A stretch of DNA of 64,000 bases from Ruegeria arenilitoris (GTDB lineage Bacteria > Pseudomonadota > Alphaproteobacteria > Rhodobacterales > Rhodobacteraceae): assembly GCF_013035315.1 (NCBI RefSeq), contig NZ_WQHP01000003.1, positions 372,001-436,000 on the forward strand, written 5' to 3'. The notes under the pieces were generated by a model that did no database searches, was not told the DNA's origin, and saw only the letters and a list, made by a program, of their open reading frames with translations. Of this stretch, positions 43,822 through 53,456 are shown piece after piece. Numbering within the stretch: the stretch's first letter is position 1; each line of letters starts with the position of its first letter. The position numbers and the translations under genes are program-made.

Positions 43822-45507
43822 TTAGAACAATTGCAGGTCCTTGGAGCCGCTTTGAATTTCGGTAAAGTTCGGCATGTTCTGGACCATCACAGGCGCCGGA
43901 GCCGTACCCGGCATCGCCACCGTGGGCTGCGCGACCTGTGCCTTGCCAAATGCTGGCCGCTCCAACTCGCCGCGAATATCTCGCAACAGCGTTTTGTGAT
44001 CCGGCATGGACTTGAGGATCTGCGCAAGATCCATCTTGGCACCCTTCCACCACTGGAACCAAATCGGCTTTTTCAGGGGCCGCAAACGGTCACGGATGCC
44101 CTCTCCATAGCCCGTGTCGTAGACCTGTTTTCCCAGCAGCACCGTCTGGTAGACGCGGAAATTGAAGAGCGTTGCGAACTCGATATCATGTTCCATAGGC
44201 AAGCGATGCTGCCATAGCTCAAGGTTTTCGGCCAGCCGGTCGGGAATTTTCATCTCGGTACGGGCATCGATCCAGTATTGGTCGTCTGTACGGTTACCCA
44301 ACCGATAGTGCAGGCAGATGAAGTCCAGAACCTCATCATAAAGCTTGTCCATCTGCCGGTTGTATCTGGCCCGCAAGGCGGGCTCGATGTCTTTCGTTGG
44401 CAGGTGTTCGGCGAACCAGCGCACTGCGTGGTCAATCATGTGGATCGCCGTGCTTTCAAGCGGTTCAATGAACCCGCCGGACAAACCGATAGCAACGCAA
44501 TTTTTAACCCAGGCATGGCGCACGCGACCTACCCGCATTGGGATCACCCGCGGCGTCAGCCCCTTGCCGCCATCGCCTAGCCATTCAAGGTATTCATCCG
44601 CCGCCTGATCATCTGTTCGATGCGCCGATGAATACACATAACCCGTGCCCACTCGGTTATAGAGCGGTACCCGCCACGTCCAACCAGCCCCAAGGGCGGT
44701 AGAGCGCGTGACGCTTTCGATTTTCTCTGGGTCCGGGTGTTCGACCTGCAGAGCCATGGCCCGGTCGTTGGGCAGATAGTCCGAGTAGTCCATGAACGGC
44801 TCGCCCAGCGCCTGATTGATGATCAGCCCGCGGAAGCCGGTACAATCAATCACCATCTCGACGTCATGGCGGCCTTTGCGCTCCAGCATCAGGTGGCTGA
44901 CGTTGCCCTGCTCATCCAACTCGACCGATTGCACTTCGTCCTGGATGTGCTCGACGCCACGCTTGGTGCAGACCTTGGTCAGCATACCGGCGAACTTTAC
45001 CGCATCCAGATGATAGGCATAGCCAAACCGTTGTTCGAACTCGGGCTGCCCCAGCTGCCGCGCACCTTTGCACATGCGGGCCAGATCATCGTGCGGTGAG
45101 ATTGATTGCGTGAAATCCCGATCCCCGTTGCCGAACCGCAGGAAGTATTCGGCGCTTTCCAGCCCTTCCAACAATTGGCCATGGGCAAACGGGTTCACAT
45201 AGTCGATGCGATTGCCTTTGGCGTCCTTGTTCCAATTGCAGAACTTCACGCCCAATTTGAATGACGCGTTGGTTTCCCGAAAAAAGTCCCGCTCGGATAT
45301 CCCCGCCTGGCGTAACGTGACCGGCATGCGCGGCACCGTGGCTTCACCGACACCAACGGTCGAGATATTGGGGCTTTCTATAAGGCAGATGCGCGGGCGA
45401 TCCTTAGTTGCCGACGTGCGTGACAACACCATTTCGAGGATCAGCGCGGTCATCCAACCTGCCGTACCACCACCGACGATGGTGATTTTACTCAGACGAT
45501 TATTCAT
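43822..45507 (-). CDS. Flavin-dependent tryptophan halogenase family protein
   Basis: A 561-residue halogenase-type flavoprotein. The FAD-binding motif is VGGGTAGWMTA (residues 11-21). Lys84 in NASFKLGVKF corresponds to the catalytic lysine, and Glu351 in FIEPLESTAIHMIDH corresponds to the glutamate that positions it. The family WxWxIP motif appears as Trp276-Thr-Trp-Arg-Val-Pro281. Such enzymes need a flavin reductase and chlorinate or brominate indole or other aromatics. A Pro/Ala-rich tail of about 45 residues follows the catalytic domain. There are no NRPS, PKS or reductase genes nearby, so the substrate is unknown. Confidence 0.88.
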   Translation of the reverse strand: MNNRLSKITIVGGGTAGWMTALILEMVLSRTSATKDRPRICLIESPNISTVGVGEATVPRMPVTLRQAGISERDFFRETNASFKLGVKFCNWNKDAKGNRIDYVNPFAHGQLLEGLESAEYFLRFGNGDRDFTQSISPHDDLARMCKGARQLGQPEFEQRFGYAYHLDAVKFAGMLTKVCTKRGVEHIQDEVQSVELDEQGNVSHLMLERKGRHDVEMVIDCTGFRGLIINQALGEPFMDYSDYLPNDRAMALQVEHPDPEKIESVTRSTALGAGWTWRVPLYNRVGTGYVYSSAHRTDDQAADEYLEWLGDGGKGLTPRVIPMRVGRVRHAWVKNCVAIGLSGGFIEPLESTAIHMIDHAVRWFAEHLPTKDIEPALRARYNRQMDKLYDEVLDFICLHYRLGNRTDDQYWIDARTEMKIPDRLAENLELWQHRLPMEHDIEFATLFNFRVYQTVLLGKQVYDTGYGEGIRDRLRPLKKPIWFQWWKGAKMDLAQILKSMPDHKTLLRDIRGELERPAFGKAQVAQPTVAMPGTAPAPVMVQNMPNFTEIQSGSKDLQLF

Positions 45508-45681
45508 TTTTTAGTCCCTGTTGGCTCGGGGAATTTTGTAGCTGCCTGCCCTTTATTCTTTAGGGCTTGTTCAGCTTTCCCTCTTGGCGTGTCAGCGACT
45601 ATATCAGCTTTCCTGCATCCAGCTAGGGTCTAAGGGCAGCGAATTTTATGCGATAAGGATAAGCCTACTTTGCACCGGCAA

Positions 45682-46206
45682 TCAGATCTCTTCGCCTTTC
45701 TTCAAGAGCTCTTCGATCAACGCGCGCTGAAGGTCCTGGCTGTCGCCCCCTCCGAACTCCGCCGCACCGCCGGTGTAGAGGGTCCCATAGGTGTTAGCGA
45801 TGTTTACCGTCTGGGCCAGCCCTGAGATCAACTGCTCTTTATTCAGTCGCGACAGCGGGTGAATGAACGCCGCCCACAATGTGCCATTGGCAAGCGCGTA
45901 ACGCGCATCCAGGGTACTGTCGAAATTCGCCTGCATCATGCGCTGCAGATCGGCGGGCGACAAACCTTCGGCACTGCGAATTGCAATCATCGCACGCATC
46001 CGGTCCGCGTTGATGTCCGTGACCACCAACACCGAACGATCCGAGACTGTCATCTGGAACCCCGGCCCAAGCGGTTGCGCATCGGGATCCAGTGCAAAGA
46101 CGATCTTGCCCAGCCGTTCATAGGTCATCGGAGGTTCGGGTTCAGCGGCCTCTTGGGCCACTACGCTTCCGGCAAGGAAAATCACAAAAATGGCTAGACG
46201 GATCAT
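45682..46206 (-). CDS. Exported protein of unknown function
   Basis: A 174-residue secreted protein: signal peptide MIRLAIFVIFLAGSVVAQ, then an acidic EAAEPEPPMTYERLGKIVFALDPD. The rest resembles a two-layer stress-protein-like fold (MTVSDRSVLVVTDINADRMRAMIAI, MMQANFDSTLDARYALANGTLWAAFIHPLSRL), similar to periplasmic YbjN-type folds seen in other species. It ends with the low-complexity LLKKGEE. It lies about 175 bases downstream of the halogenase start on the same strand. I do not recognise a specific family. Confidence 0.65.
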   Translation of the reverse strand: MIRLAIFVIFLAGSVVAQEAAEPEPPMTYERLGKIVFALDPDAQPLGPGFQMTVSDRSVLVVTDINADRMRAMIAIRSAEGLSPADLQRMMQANFDSTLDARYALANGTLWAAFIHPLSRLNKEQLISGLAQTVNIANTYGTLYTGGAAEFGGGDSQDLQRALIEELLKKGEEI

Positions 46207-46425
46207 GGCAACGCTCCTGCTGGGTATCTTTCGACAATAGGGAGCGACTGCGCGCGTGACCAAACAAAGCTTAGTGATGAGTGTTTCCGGGCCTCCGCAA
46301 ACTCTGAACGATCTGCAAAGTACTTGGGGCTTACTGCGATAGCGCGTTCAAAACCCCGCTCCTAGCTTTGTGTCAGCGGCTGGCAGATCAGCTGGCCGGA
46401 TACTGAACCTGAAAGGAAGCACATC

Positions 46426-46905
46426 ATGAAGTCTTTTGTCCTGAGCACACTTATCGCGACGCTGCCCCTGATTGCCGCCCCGGCCTTTGCGGCAGATGAG
46501 ATCAACGTTTCAAACGGTATCTCCGCCGCTGGTGCGCCGCTGGCCGCGCATGGGGTCGACCTTGTGGCCCTGGTCAATGATGGCAACCCGGTCGAAGGCT
46601 TTGCCACGCATTCCGCCACCTATGACGGCGCCTCCTACTATTTTGCCAGCGCAGCCAATCGCGAGGCGTTCGAAGCCAACCCCGCAGCCTATCTGCCGCA
46701 GCACGGCGGGTTCTGTTCGTTCGGGGTTTCGGTCGGCAAAAAGTTCGACGGTGACCCCGATCAGTACCTGGTGGCTGATGGAAAGCTGTACCTGTTTCTG
46801 AACGCAGAAACCCGTGCAGCCTTTCTAAAAGATGTCATCGCCACGTCGAAAACGGCAGACGACCAGTGGTCGAAAATCAAAACCATTGCAGTGAGTGAGC
46901 TGTAA
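46426..46905 (+). CDS. Exported YHS-domain protein
   Basis: A 159-residue protein with signal peptide MKSFVLSTLIATLPLIAAPAFA. It carries a YHS-like domain: ATYDGASYYFASAANREAFEANPAAYLPQHGGFCSFGVS, the pattern found in metal-binding YHS proteins of copper or other metal handling. A single Cys lies in GGFCSFG. AAAGGAAG precedes the ATG. Function is not established; periplasmic metal binding is the reasonable guess. Confidence 0.8.
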   Translation: MKSFVLSTLIATLPLIAAPAFAADEINVSNGISAAGAPLAAHGVDLVALVNDGNPVEGFATHSATYDGASYYFASAANREAFEANPAAYLPQHGGFCSFGVSVGKKFDGDPDQYLVADGKLYLFLNAETRAAFLKDVIATSKTADDQWSKIKTIAVSEL

Positions 46906-46930
46906 TCCAGCCCCTGTATGGCCCGTGGGA

Positions 46931-47548
46931 TCAAGTTCCCGCGGGCCGAACCTTTTCGATAATCTCGACGGCTTTTGCCAATGCAGCTTCGATACTCAGG
47001 TTTGAGGTATCCAACAGGACCGCATCCCCTGCCGATTTCATCGGCGCGGTGCTGCGTTCTGCGTCGCGTGCGTCACGTTCCCGGACATCAGCCAGCACCT
47101 GTTCGCGGGTCACATCGCTGCCTTTGGCGCTGAGCTCAAGATAGCGACGCTCGGCCCGAACCTCGGGGCTGGCAGTCACAAACAGTTTCACCTCGGCCTC
47201 GGGGCAAATCACTGTACCAATGTCGCGGCCATCCAGCACAGCGCCCCCGGTCCGACGGGCAAAGGCGCGTTGGAAATCGACCAGAGCCGCCCGAACCTCA
47301 GGGATTACTGCCACTTTGGACGCGGCCTGCGCGATCTCGGCCGTGCGTAGGTCGCCCTGCTCCAACTCCTCGGCTGTAAGTGCCTGCGCCGCCGCGATGG
47401 GTTCCATTCCTTGCAGCGTTCGACGCCCGACGGCCCGGTACAACAGGCCAGTATCCAAATGCGCGAACCCAAACTGGGCAGCGACCGCTTTCGAGATCGT
47501 GCCCTTGCCTGCGGCGGCGGGGCCGTCAATGGCGACTGTAAAGCTCAT
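46931..47548 (-). CDS. cmk: Cytidylate kinase
   Basis: A 205-residue (d)CMP kinase. It has the P-loop [41 protein letters not shown], the lid [18 protein letters not shown], and the Arg-rich [18 protein letters not shown]. It phosphorylates CMP and dCMP. Its ATG overlaps the aroA stop by 4 bases (ATGA), so the two genes are coupled. Confidence 0.96.
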   Translation of the reverse strand: MSFTVAIDGPAAAGKGTISKAVAAQFGFAHLDTGLLYRAVGRRTLQGMEPIAAAQALTAEELEQGDLRTAEIAQAASKVAVIPEVRAALVDFQRAFARRTGGAVLDGRDIGTVICPEAEVKLFVTASPEVRAERRYLELSAKGSDVTREQVLADVRERDARDAERSTAPMKSAGDAVLLDTSNLSIEAALAKAVEIIEKVRPAGT

Positions 47549-48891
47549 GTACGCTCGACCTTGGCACCCAGAGACGCCATCAGCGGTTCAAAGATCGGAA
47601 ACGACGTGGCGATCGGACCACCGTCGTCAACGGAAACCGCGGACTTCGCACCCATCCCCATCACCATGAAGGACATGGCAATGCGGTGATCCAGAAAGCT
47701 TTCGCAAGTGCCGCCACCGGGGACGTTGCCGATGCCCAGCCCGTCGACCGACCACCATTCTTCGCCCTCATCCACGGTCACACCGTTGGCACGCAGCCCG
47801 CGCGCCATGGCGTCGATCCGGTCGCTTTCCTTGACGCGCAGCTCCTTCACGCCGCCCATCATCGTGGTGCCGGTTGCATTGGCCGCAACCACGGACAAAA
47901 TCGGGTATTCGTCGATCATCGATGCCGCGCGTTCCGGCGGCACGTTGATGCCCTTCATATTGGGCGAGTACTTTGCGCGCAGGTCAGCTACAGGCTCGCC
48001 GCCCTCTTCGCGCTCGTTCTCATAGGTTAGGTCCGCACCCATCTCGCGCAGCGTGGTGAACAACCCGGCGCGGGTGGGGTTCAGACCAATGCCCGGCACC
48101 AACACGTCCGAACCTGGCGTGAGAAGCGCCGCGCAGACTGGGAAGGCCGCACTGGACGGATCGCGTGGGACAGCAATGACCTGTGGCTTCAGCTCGGGAC
48201 GTCCGGTCAGGGTAATGACGCGGCCTTCGTCCGTATCCTCAACAGTGATCGCAGCACCAAAACCCGCCAGCATCCGCTCGGAATGGTCGCGGGTGGCTTC
48301 TTTCTCAATCACCACGGTTTTGCCCGGCGCGTTGAGGCCGGCCAAGAGAACCGCTGATTTCACCTGCGCAGAGGGCACCGGAACCTCATAGCGGACCGGT
48401 GTCGGATCGGCTGCGCCAACAATAGTCATCGGCAAACGACCGCCCGAGCGGCCCACCGATTGCGTGCCGAACAATGCCAGCGGGTCTGTCACACGCGCCA
48501 TAGGGCGCTTGTTCAGGCTGGCATCGCCCGTGAAAGTCGCCGTGATCGGAGAGGTCGCCATCGCGCCCATGATCAGCCGCACGCCGGTGCCCGAGTTACC
48601 ACAGTCGATCACCTGATCGGGTTCGGCGAACCCACCGACGCCCACGCCGTGCACGGTCCATTCACCGTCACCGTGGTCCGTAACCTCGGCCCCAAAGGCA
48701 CGCATGGCCTTGGCGGTGTCCAGAACGTCTTCGCCTTCCAACAGGCCCGAAATGCGGGTCTCGCCCACGGCCATCGCGCCCAGGATCAGAGACCGGTGCG
48801 AGATCGACTTGTCGCCGGGCACCTCCGCCGTGCCGGTCAGCGGGCCGCAGGGATGCGAGGTCATCGGGATGGGCGTGCCGTGTCCGGACAT
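47545..48891 (-). CDS. aroA: 3-phosphoshikimate 1-carboxyvinyltransferase (EPSP synthase)
   Basis: A 448-residue EPSP synthase of the shikimate pathway. The PEP/shikimate-3-P contacts are [73 protein letters not shown] and [10 protein letters not shown]. The RDHSE form matches class II (CP4-like) enzymes, but residue 101 in GNSGT is Gly where glyphosate-tolerant CP4 has Ala. AGGAG precedes the start. It is co-transcribed with cmk. Confidence 0.96.
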   Translation of the reverse strand: MSGHGTPIPMTSHPCGPLTGTAEVPGDKSISHRSLILGAMAVGETRISGLLEGEDVLDTAKAMRAFGAEVTDHGDGEWTVHGVGVGGFAEPDQVIDCGNSGTGVRLIMGAMATSPITATFTGDASLNKRPMARVTDPLALFGTQSVGRSGGRLPMTIVGAADPTPVRYEVPVPSAQVKSAVLLAGLNAPGKTVVIEKEATRDHSERMLAGFGAAITVEDTDEGRVITLTGRPELKPQVIAVPRDPSSAAFPVCAALLTPGSDVLVPGIGLNPTRAGLFTTLREMGADLTYENEREEGGEPVADLRAKYSPNMKGINVPPERAASMIDEYPILSVVAANATGTTMMGGVKELRVKESDRIDAMARGLRANGVTVDEGEEWWSVDGLGIGNVPGGGTCESFLDHRIAMSFMVMGMGAKSAVSVDDGGPIATSFPIFEPLMASLGAKVERT

Positions 48892-48959
48892 GGGGGCTCC
48901 TGTTTTCGCTATCAGTCCAAGGCGGATTAGCGAATTGGGGCCGGTTGGTCCAGCGGCAA

Positions 48960-49670
48960 TCAGCCTTTACGGCGGAAGGTCAGGTAATGTGGCGTTCGGC
49001 CTTCGCGCAGCGCCTTCTGCTCGTAACGGGTAGAGATCCAGTCATCCCATGGTTCGCGCCAGTCCGAGGGACGCTCGGCCAGCCATTCAAAACCCGCGCG
49101 CGGGACCTCTTCCAGCGTCTGACGCACATAGTCGGGGATGTCCGTTGCCACACGGAAAATCGACCCCGGCTTTAGCGCTCGGGCCAGAGGTTCCAGATGT
49201 TCGGGCGTCACAAACCGGCGGCGATGATGCCGCGTTTTGGGCCATGGGTCGGGATACAGAAGAAAGGCACGAGAGATGCTGGCCTCGGGCAGAACGTCAA
49301 ACAGATCGCGTGCATCACCGGGATGCACGGCAAGGTTTTCGACGCCAGCCTTGCGAATTTTACCAAGCAGCATGGCGACGCCGTTGATGTAAGGTTCTGC
49401 CCCAATGATCCCGATATCTGGGTTGCTGGCGGCCTGATGCACCAGATGCTCACCGCCGCCAAAACCGACCTCAAGCCAGACGTCCTTGCCGCCGAATAGC
49501 TCATCCAGATTCAGCGGGTGACGTTCAGGGTTGGTCTCCCAATCAACAGCGCCCGGTGACAGGGCATCGAGGTCTTCGTCCAGATACGTCTTCTGACTCT
49601 GCTTCAGGGTTTTTCCCTTGAAGCGACCATAGAAGTTTCTGCGGGGCCGTTGTGGTGTCTGGGTGCTCAT
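48960..49670 (-). CDS. trmB: tRNA (guanine-N7)-methyltransferase
   Basis: A 236-residue enzyme that makes m7G46 in tRNA. The SAM site is [16 protein letters not shown]; the diagnostic motif is [19 protein letters not shown]; it ends with [10 protein letters not shown]. The start at 49670 ([16 protein letters not shown]) is preferred; an in-frame ATG exists at 49682. It lies downstream of metK across a terminator. Confidence 0.95.
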   Translation of the reverse strand: MSTQTPQRPRRNFYGRFKGKTLKQSQKTYLDEDLDALSPGAVDWETNPERHPLNLDELFGGKDVWLEVGFGGGEHLVHQAASNPDIGIIGAEPYINGVAMLLGKIRKAGVENLAVHPGDARDLFDVLPEASISRAFLLYPDPWPKTRHHRRRFVTPEHLEPLARALKPGSIFRVATDIPDYVRQTLEEVPRAGFEWLAERPSDWREPWDDWISTRYEQKALREGRTPHYLTFRRKG

Positions 49671-49721
49671 GGCGGTGCCCATACTGCGCAGGTCCAAGTG
49701 TTGCAACCCCGGCGCTTGAAC

Positions 49722-49750
49722 GAAAAAGCGCGCCATCGTGGGCGCGCTTT
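49722..49750 (-). terminator. Rho-independent terminator after metK
   Basis: On the minus strand AAAGCGCGCC and GGCGCGCTTTTT pair around a 6-base loop with a T run, 13 bases past the metK stop. Confidence 0.87.
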
Positions 49751-49762
49751 GACTTTTTGGGA

Positions 49763-50944
49763 TCAGACCGCCGCTTTGAGCGCATCAGCCAGATCGGTAC
49801 GCTCCCAGCTAAAGCCGCCATCCGCATCCGGTTCGCGACCGAAATGGCCATACGCGGCGGTGCGCTGATAGATTGGTTTGTTCAGCTCCAGATGCTGACG
49901 AATACCCCGCGGGGTGAGGTCCATCACCTGACCGACAGCCTTTTCGATCTCGGCGTCCGAAACCTGCCCGGTGCCGTGCGTGTCAGCATAGATTGACAGC
50001 GGTTTTGAGACGCCGATCGCATAGCTCAGCTGGATGGTGCAGCGTTCGGCCATGCCTGCAGCTACCACGTTCTTTGCCAGATAGCGCGCTGCGTAAGCGG
50101 CCGACCGGTCAACCTTGGTCGGGTCTTTGCCCGAGAACGCGCCGCCGCCATGCGGTGCGGCACCACCGTAAGTGTCGACGATGATCTTGCGCCCGGTCAG
50201 GCCAGCGTCACCATCGGGGCCGCCGATGACGAACTTGCCGGTGGGGTTCACATGCCACTCGGTTTCATTGCTCAACCAGCCTTCAGGCAGAGTTTCGCGA
50301 ATGTACGGTTCAACGATTGCGCGGATGTCATCCGAGCTCAGCGCTTCGTCCAGGTGCTGTGTCGACAGAACGATCGAGCTGACACTGACCGGCTTGCCAT
50401 CACGATAGACGACGGAGAGTTGCGATTTGGCATCCGGGCCAAGTGCGGGCTCGTTTCCATTCTTACGCACTTCCGCAAGGCGGCGCAGGATCGCGTGCGA
50501 GTACTGGATCGGAGCGGGCATCAACGCGGGCGTTTCGGTGGTGGCATAGCCGAACATGATGCCTTGGTCACCGGCACCCTCGTCCTTATCAGCCGCCGCA
50601 TCCACACCCTGAGCGATATGGGCGGACTGCTCGTGCAGCAGGTTCGTCACCTCGACGGTCTCGTGGTGGAACTTGTCCTGCTCGTAGCCAATATCTTTGA
50701 CACAAGCGCGGGCGATCTCATCGATGCGCCCCATGTAGTCGTGCAGCTTGTCCTGATCAGACAGACCTACTTCGCCACCAATGACGACACGATTGGTCGT
50801 TGCAAAGGTTTCGCACGCCACGCGTGCTTCGGGCTCTTCATTCAGAAAAGCGTCAAGTACGGCATCGGAAATGCGGTCGCAAACCTTATCCGGGTGCCCT
50901 TCGGAAACGGATTCCGAAGTAAAAGTGTAGTTCTGTCGGGACAT
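49763..50944 (-). CDS. metK: S-adenosylmethionine synthetase
   Basis: A 393-residue SAM synthetase. It contains [27 protein letters not shown], the ATP-binding [12 protein letters not shown], and the phosphate loop [23 protein letters not shown]. It makes SAM from methionine and ATP. The 5' UTR carries a SAM/SAH riboswitch whose 3' part overlaps the Shine-Dalgarno, so translation should fall when SAM is abundant. Confidence 0.97.
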   Translation of the reverse strand: MSRQNYTFTSESVSEGHPDKVCDRISDAVLDAFLNEEPEARVACETFATTNRVVIGGEVGLSDQDKLHDYMGRIDEIARACVKDIGYEQDKFHHETVEVTNLLHEQSAHIAQGVDAAADKDEGAGDQGIMFGYATTETPALMPAPIQYSHAILRRLAEVRKNGNEPALGPDAKSQLSVVYRDGKPVSVSSIVLSTQHLDEALSSDDIRAIVEPYIRETLPEGWLSNETEWHVNPTGKFVIGGPDGDAGLTGRKIIVDTYGGAAPHGGGAFSGKDPTKVDRSAAYAARYLAKNVVAAGMAERCTIQLSYAIGVSKPLSIYADTHGTGQVSDAEIEKAVGQVMDLTPRGIRQHLELNKPIYQRTAAYGHFGREPDADGGFSWERTDLADALKAAV

Positions 50945-50949
50945 GAATG

Positions 50950-50996
50950 TGCTCCATTAAGTTTCCCCATCACGCCAGGAAGCCGTTGTGATGGGC
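50950..50996 (-). ncRNA. SAM/SAH riboswitch controlling metK
   Basis: On the minus strand the leader reads CATCACAACGGCTTCCTGG, CGTGATG, a short A-rich linker, and TAATGGAGCA six bases before the metK ATG. The CACAACGGCTTCCTGGCGTG core with a closing stem (CATCAC/GTGATG) and the downstream GGAGCA that pairs with the loop match the described SAM/SAH class, which is known upstream of metK in Rhodobacterales. The GGAG of the ribosome-binding site lies inside the pseudoknot strand, so ligand binding would hide it. Confidence 0.93.
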
Positions 50997-51039
50997 ATGC
51001 AACCGGATACGCAGCCTGAAACTCAGCGTCAATCCGAAA

Positions 51040-52536
51040 CTAGCGTTGCCACTGTAAATCGTTGCGCCAAAGCAGCAAAAACATGGCGGCAAGCAAAACG
51101 AAAACCGGAAAGTCTCCGATCCGCGCATAGATGGTCGGAGCCAGAGGCGCGGGCAATTTGGCATCGACATAGCCTGCCTGCCCCAACGGCAATGCGTCGG
51201 TAATCCGACCCAAAGGGTCAATCATCGCCGACACCCCCGTATTGGCCGACCGCATCATTGGCAGGCCCTGTTCGATCGCGCGCATCTGCGCTTGCGCGAG
51301 GTGCTGGTACGGCCCCGAGCGGGTACCGAACCAAGCGTCATTTGTGATCTGTAGCAAGAAATCAGCCCGGCCAGGGGCCGACAGGACATCTTGCGTAAAA
51401 ACGGCCTCATAGCAGATCAACGGCAAAGCCATACCCAGTTTGCCCGCGTCCAAGAGAGCCGCGCCCGGCCCAGCGCTAAATCCATTGCCGGTAGTCGCGG
51501 CCATTCCGTAGATGCCAAACTGCGCCATCACATCGCCAAAGGGCACGTATTCTCCAAACGGGGCGAGGTGATGTTTGTCGTAAAGCTCCTGGATCTGGCC
51601 CGCCTCATCGAGGTAGATCATCGAGTTGTAGATGCGTGGGCCGTCACCCCTTTGGATACCCAGAAAAACAGGCGTACCCTGAGCCGCATTTGCCACGGCA
51701 TCCAGATAGGGCTGAGCGCTGCCCAGCCACGCCGGAACAGAGGTTTCAGGCCAGACGATCAGATCAGGTCGCGGGCCAGCCGCTGTAAACTCCAGCTGAC
51801 GAGCAAAGAAAAGCGGAGCATAGTCCGGGTCCCATTTCTGATGCTGCGGGGCGTTCGGTTGAACAAGCCGAACAACATGGTCGGTTTCAGTGACGACCGG
51901 ACGTGACGCGGCATAGGCCAGCGATACGACGGCCGCCCCGACCGTCAGGCCCAGCGGCACTGCAAATCCTTTGCGTTCAGACAGGGCTGCGCCCAACGGC
52001 AAAGTCGCCAGCAGAGTCACAGCGCCAAGACCGTATGGTCCAAAAATAGACAAAAGCTGCGCGACCGGTGTGTCCACCCAAAGCTGCGCAATGCCTGCCC
52101 AAGGGAAGCCCGTCAGGACATATCCACGCGCAAATTCAAGCAGTGAAATTGAGATGGCCAGAAAAACGGCTTGTGTTACAGGCCGCCCCTTGGGCCGCCG
52201 CGCGATCCAAAACGCCAACGCCCAAAACAACGCAAGCCCGCCTGCCATGAAGGTCAGTGCAAACGGGGCCATCCAGCCGTGGCGTTGTACATCAACAAAA
52301 AATGGCTCGACTATCCAGCTGAGCGCATGGGCGAAGTATCCGGTCGCAAATGCCCAGCCAAGCCAAGCCGCCCGCACCCGGGTTTCGGTCGTCAGAAACA
52401 GCGGAGCCAGCAGCATAAGAGCGGCAACGCTTGCGGGCAAAATACCAAAAGGAGCAAGACCAAACGCTGCGACCGCGCCCAGCGCCGCCGCAGATAGCAA
52501 TCGCAACCAAAATGGCCAGCCCCGTGCGGGGTTCAT
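51040..52536 (-). CDS. lnt: Apolipoprotein N-acyltransferase
   Basis: A 498-residue inner-membrane enzyme adding the third acyl chain to lipoproteins. About seven membrane segments occupy residues 10-210 (LLSAAALGAVAAFGLAPFG and others). The nitrilase-like periplasmic domain carries the Glu-Lys-Cys triad in IVWPETSVPAW, DKHHLAPFGEYVPF and LPLICYEAVF. Its start overlaps the corC stop by 4 bases. Confidence 0.95.
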   Translation of the reverse strand: MNPARGWPFWLRLLSAAALGAVAAFGLAPFGILPASVAALMLLAPLFLTTETRVRAAWLGWAFATGYFAHALSWIVEPFFVDVQRHGWMAPFALTFMAGGLALFWALAFWIARRPKGRPVTQAVFLAISISLLEFARGYVLTGFPWAGIAQLWVDTPVAQLLSIFGPYGLGAVTLLATLPLGAALSERKGFAVPLGLTVGAAVVSLAYAASRPVVTETDHVVRLVQPNAPQHQKWDPDYAPLFFARQLEFTAAGPRPDLIVWPETSVPAWLGSAQPYLDAVANAAQGTPVFLGIQRGDGPRIYNSMIYLDEAGQIQELYDKHHLAPFGEYVPFGDVMAQFGIYGMAATTGNGFSAGPGAALLDAGKLGMALPLICYEAVFTQDVLSAPGRADFLLQITNDAWFGTRSGPYQHLAQAQMRAIEQGLPMMRSANTGVSAMIDPLGRITDALPLGQAGYVDAKLPAPLAPTIYARIGDFPVFVLLAAMFLLLWRNDLQWQR

Positions 52537-53420
52537 CCAACGCGATCCGGCAACATGACACGCAGGCGCTTGATGCGGCGCGGATCGGCGTCGATCACCT
52601 CGAACTCGGGGCCTTCGGGATGCAGAACTACTTCGCCTCGGGCCGGTACGCGACCGGACAGCATGAAGACAAGACCGCCCAAAGTGTCGATCTCTTCTTC
52701 ATCCACATCTTCGTGGCTGGTCAGAGATTGGCCGATCTCGGCCTCGAACTCTTCCAGCGGCACACGGGCCTGCACGATGTAACAGCCAGGCTTTTCCTGA
52801 ACCCACATCTGGCCTTCGTCCGCGTCATGCTCATCCGCAATCTCGCCGACCACCTGTTCAATCAGGTCCTCGATCGAGACCAGCCCGTCAACGCCGCCAT
52901 ATTCGTCAATCACCAGTGCCATGTGGCGGCGTTCGGTCTGCATCTTTGTCAGCAGAACGCCAATCGGCATCGACGGCGGCACAAACAGCAGCGTCCGCAG
53001 CATCGAGACAAGATCAAAATCCGATCCCGTACCGTTGAATCCGTGTGTGAGTGCAAAATCCTTGAGGTGGACGAACCCCAAAGGGGTATCGAGTGTCCCT
53101 TCGTAAACCGGAATCCGTGAAAGGCCGCTTTCTCGGAACACCTGCGCCAGTTCATCTTTGCTGATCGTAGAGGGCACCGATACGATTTCCGCCGTCGGGA
53201 TGGCGACATCCTCAACCCGCATCCGCCGCAGGTTTATCATGCCCCTGGGCTGCACCTTGTCGACCTCGTGTCCGTTGGCCTCGTGAACCTGTTCCTCGCT
53301 CTGCGGCGAGAACGCGTCCACTATTCGAGAAAAGAAGCCCGCTTTTTCGCTGGCATTTTCACCGCTGTCCTTGGGTTGCGCGCTTTGCGCCGCCATAGAA
53401 CTGCCGTCTGTATCGCCCAT
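52533..53420 (-). CDS. corC: Hemolysin/CorC-family protein with CBS pair
   Basis: A 295-residue cytoplasmic protein. The CBS pair occupies roughly residues 75-200 (MRVEDVAIPTAEIVSV, IPVYEGTLDTPLGFVHLKD, ALVIDEYGGVDGLVSIEDLIEQVVGEI); a CorC_HlyC/transporter-associated domain follows to the C-terminus. This is YbeX/CorC, implicated in Mg2+/Co2+ homeostasis and ribosome metabolism in enterobacteria. It overlaps lnt and follows ybeY in the standard order. Confidence 0.9.
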   Translation of the reverse strand: MGDTDGSSMAAQSAQPKDSGENASEKAGFFSRIVDAFSPQSEEQVHEANGHEVDKVQPRGMINLRRMRVEDVAIPTAEIVSVPSTISKDELAQVFRESGLSRIPVYEGTLDTPLGFVHLKDFALTHGFNGTGSDFDLVSMLRTLLFVPPSMPIGVLLTKMQTERRHMALVIDEYGGVDGLVSIEDLIEQVVGEIADEHDADEGQMWVQEKPGCYIVQARVPLEEFEAEIGQSLTSHEDVDEEEIDTLGGLVFMLSGRVPARGEVVLHPEGPEFEVIDADPRRIKRLRVMLPDRVG

Positions 53421-53456
53421 AATCCTGTTCCAAATGATCGGCCAATGCGGCCCCTA

